Source of the DNA: Alphaproteobacteria bacterium UBA2723
GTDB lineage: Bacteria; Pseudomonadota; Alphaproteobacteria; RF32; CAG-239
Assembly: GCA_002353835.1 (NCBI GenBank)
Contig: DEKL01000066.1
Location: 1 to 15,051, forward strand
DNA: 15,051 bases
Direction: 5' to 3'
Shown: in pieces, positions 14,387 through 15,051 of the stretch
Layout of the letters: the number at the start of each line of letters is the position of its first letter
Numbering within the stretch: position 1 is the first letter of the stretch
Translations under genes and position numbers: made by a program
The notes under the pieces: generated by a model
Told to the model about the DNA's origin: nothing
The model's database searches: none
What the model saw: only the letters and a program-made list of their open reading frames with translations

Positions 14387-14923
14387 ATGAAAAAGGTTTT
14401 AATCACCACAATCATTTTATGCTTAACCGCACCATCTGTTTGGGCAGATTATCTAGAAGATGTCAGAAATTTAGGATATATATCCGGAGAAGGGATAGCT
14501 TGCAATGCACCGCGTTACAGGTCATACGAGTTGGTCGCTCGGGCTTACTTGGTCAGTTCGGCCCAATCAGACGAAGAACAGGCTGAAGGAATGTATGCAT
14601 ACAATGAGGCAAAGGCAAGAGCTTTTTTAAAAAAGCGTAAAAGCGGGTTATATGATTGCGGAGAGGTTAGAGAACGTTTTGAAAATCAGGAAATATTTAA
14701 AACCAAATTATATAAAAACGGTAAGCTCAAAATGCCGGACGGAAAGGTTATAAAGCCACGCCAGGAATATGATGTAACCAAACTTTATGACATCAATTCA
14801 AACGAGAGAGAGCACCTGAATGAATATTACGAGAAATTAGCTCAAAAGAATATAAAGCGGGCGCAAGAATCAGGTATTTATGAAAAAATCAGACGAGCAG
14901 AAGCAACAGCAACTGCAAGATAA
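14387..14923 (+). CDS. Exported protein of unknown function, 178 residues
   Basis: I do not recognise this family. A signal peptide is clear (KKVLITTIILCLTAPSVWA, cleavage after residue 20), so the mature protein of about 158 residues is periplasmic or surface-associated. It has exactly two cysteines after cleavage (Cys39 in 'GIACNAPRYRSYE' and Cys91 in 'GLYDCGEV'), a likely disulfide bracketing a helical stretch containing 'DEEQAEGMYAYNEAKARAFL'. The C-terminal third is charged and probably helical (EREHLNEYYEKLAQKNIKRA). A ribosome site AAGGG is eight bases before the ATG and a strong promoter lies upstream. The gap to ettA is 39 bases without a terminator, so they may be cotranscribed. Reading frame and promoter make a real gene likely; function is unknown. 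Confidence 0.85.
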   Translation: MKKVLITTIILCLTAPSVWADYLEDVRNLGYISGEGIACNAPRYRSYELVARAYLVSSAQSDEEQAEGMYAYNEAKARAFLKKRKSGLYDCGEVRERFENQEIFKTKLYKNGKLKMPDGKVIKPRQEYDVTKLYDINSNEREHLNEYYEKLAQKNIKRAQESGIYEKIRRAEATATAR

Positions 14924-14962
14924 ACGATGTGTAATATAACAGGGTAAAGAAAAGGAAAGAAA

Positions 14963-15051
14963 ATGCCATCATATCAATACATTTACGTTATGCAAAATTT
15001 AAGCAAAGTTTTTCCCGGTGGAAAAGAGCTGTTTAAGAATATCAGTTTATC
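14963..15051 (+). CDS. ettA: Energy-dependent translational throttle protein EttA (first 29 codons, runs off window)
   Basis: EttA is an ABC-F ATPase that binds the ribosomal E site and gates entry into elongation according to ATP/ADP ratio. Only the N-terminus is present: MPSYQYIYVMQNLSKVFPGG then 'KELFKNISL'. This matches the EttA opening ('Y.YVM..LSK.FPGGK..F.NI.LSF'), which differs from other ABC-F subfamilies. AAGGA lies six bases before the ATG. No Walker motif is within the window, so the call rests on this short but distinctive N-terminal signature; another ABC-F protein is the main alternative. Confidence 0.75.
   Translation, partial: MPSYQYIYVMQNLSKVFPGGKELFKNISL

Noticed and set aside
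1..15051. CRISPR arrays, tRNA or rRNA genes, insertion sequences, toxin-antitoxin pairs or phage genes
   Set aside because: I saw no regularly spaced repeats, cloverleaf-like segments, transposase motifs or integrase motifs. All substantial gaps are explained by promoters, terminators or rpmJ.

Overview
This is a 15-kb stretch of an AT-rich alphaproteobacterial chromosome. The class assignment rests on an unmistakable gcrA (a cell-cycle regulator confined to Alphaproteobacteria), an alphaproteobacterial-style bL36, and the order rpoZ - rsh - DUF2062 - acpS, which recurs in that class. The low GC content, the short intergenic gaps and two lineage-unknown exported proteins would suit an uncultured host- or gut-associated lineage, but that placement is inference. 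The window is a core housekeeping region. I see no tRNA, rRNA, insertion sequence, phage gene, CRISPR array or defence island.

Layout. Positions 1-2738 (minus strand) hold a lipopolysaccharide operon: kdsD (Kdo precursor synthesis), one 467-residue protein that appears to join LptC and LptA, and the start of lptB. Positions 2859-6580 (minus) hold an envelope quality-control operon, hflK - hflC - degP-like protease, with DNA polymerase III chi (holC) overlapping its end. From the divergent 6581-6707 gap, mrp (an iron-sulfur cluster carrier ATPase) runs on the plus strand and meets a minus-strand methyltransferase tail to tail. That gene follows gcrA, separated from it by a terminator. Divergent from gcrA is an unrecognised exported 420-residue protein (9094-10356).

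Positions 10444-14087 (plus) hold rpoZ with a long acidic tail, then the bifunctional (p)ppGpp synthetase/hydrolase rsh, a DUF2062 membrane protein and acpS. Between rpoZ and rsh a terminator hairpin and a strong promoter are physically superimposed. Positions 14088-14386 contain the small rpmJ gene on the minus strand, with its own terminator and consensus promoter. Back to back with it is a promoter for an exported 178-residue unknown, and the window ends inside the first codons of ettA.

The genes fall into three themes: outer-membrane LPS assembly, membrane and periplasmic protein quality control, and growth-rate or cell-cycle control (GcrA, omega, Rsh, AcpS, EttA). The most unusual observation is the LptC-LptA single polypeptide, which would covalently anchor the periplasmic LPS bridge to the inner-membrane exporter. 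Other points worth checking are the superimposed terminator/promoter before rsh, the holC placement, the degenerate N-terminus of Mrp, and the two unknown exported proteins. Nothing here convincingly constitutes a wholly new multi-gene system.
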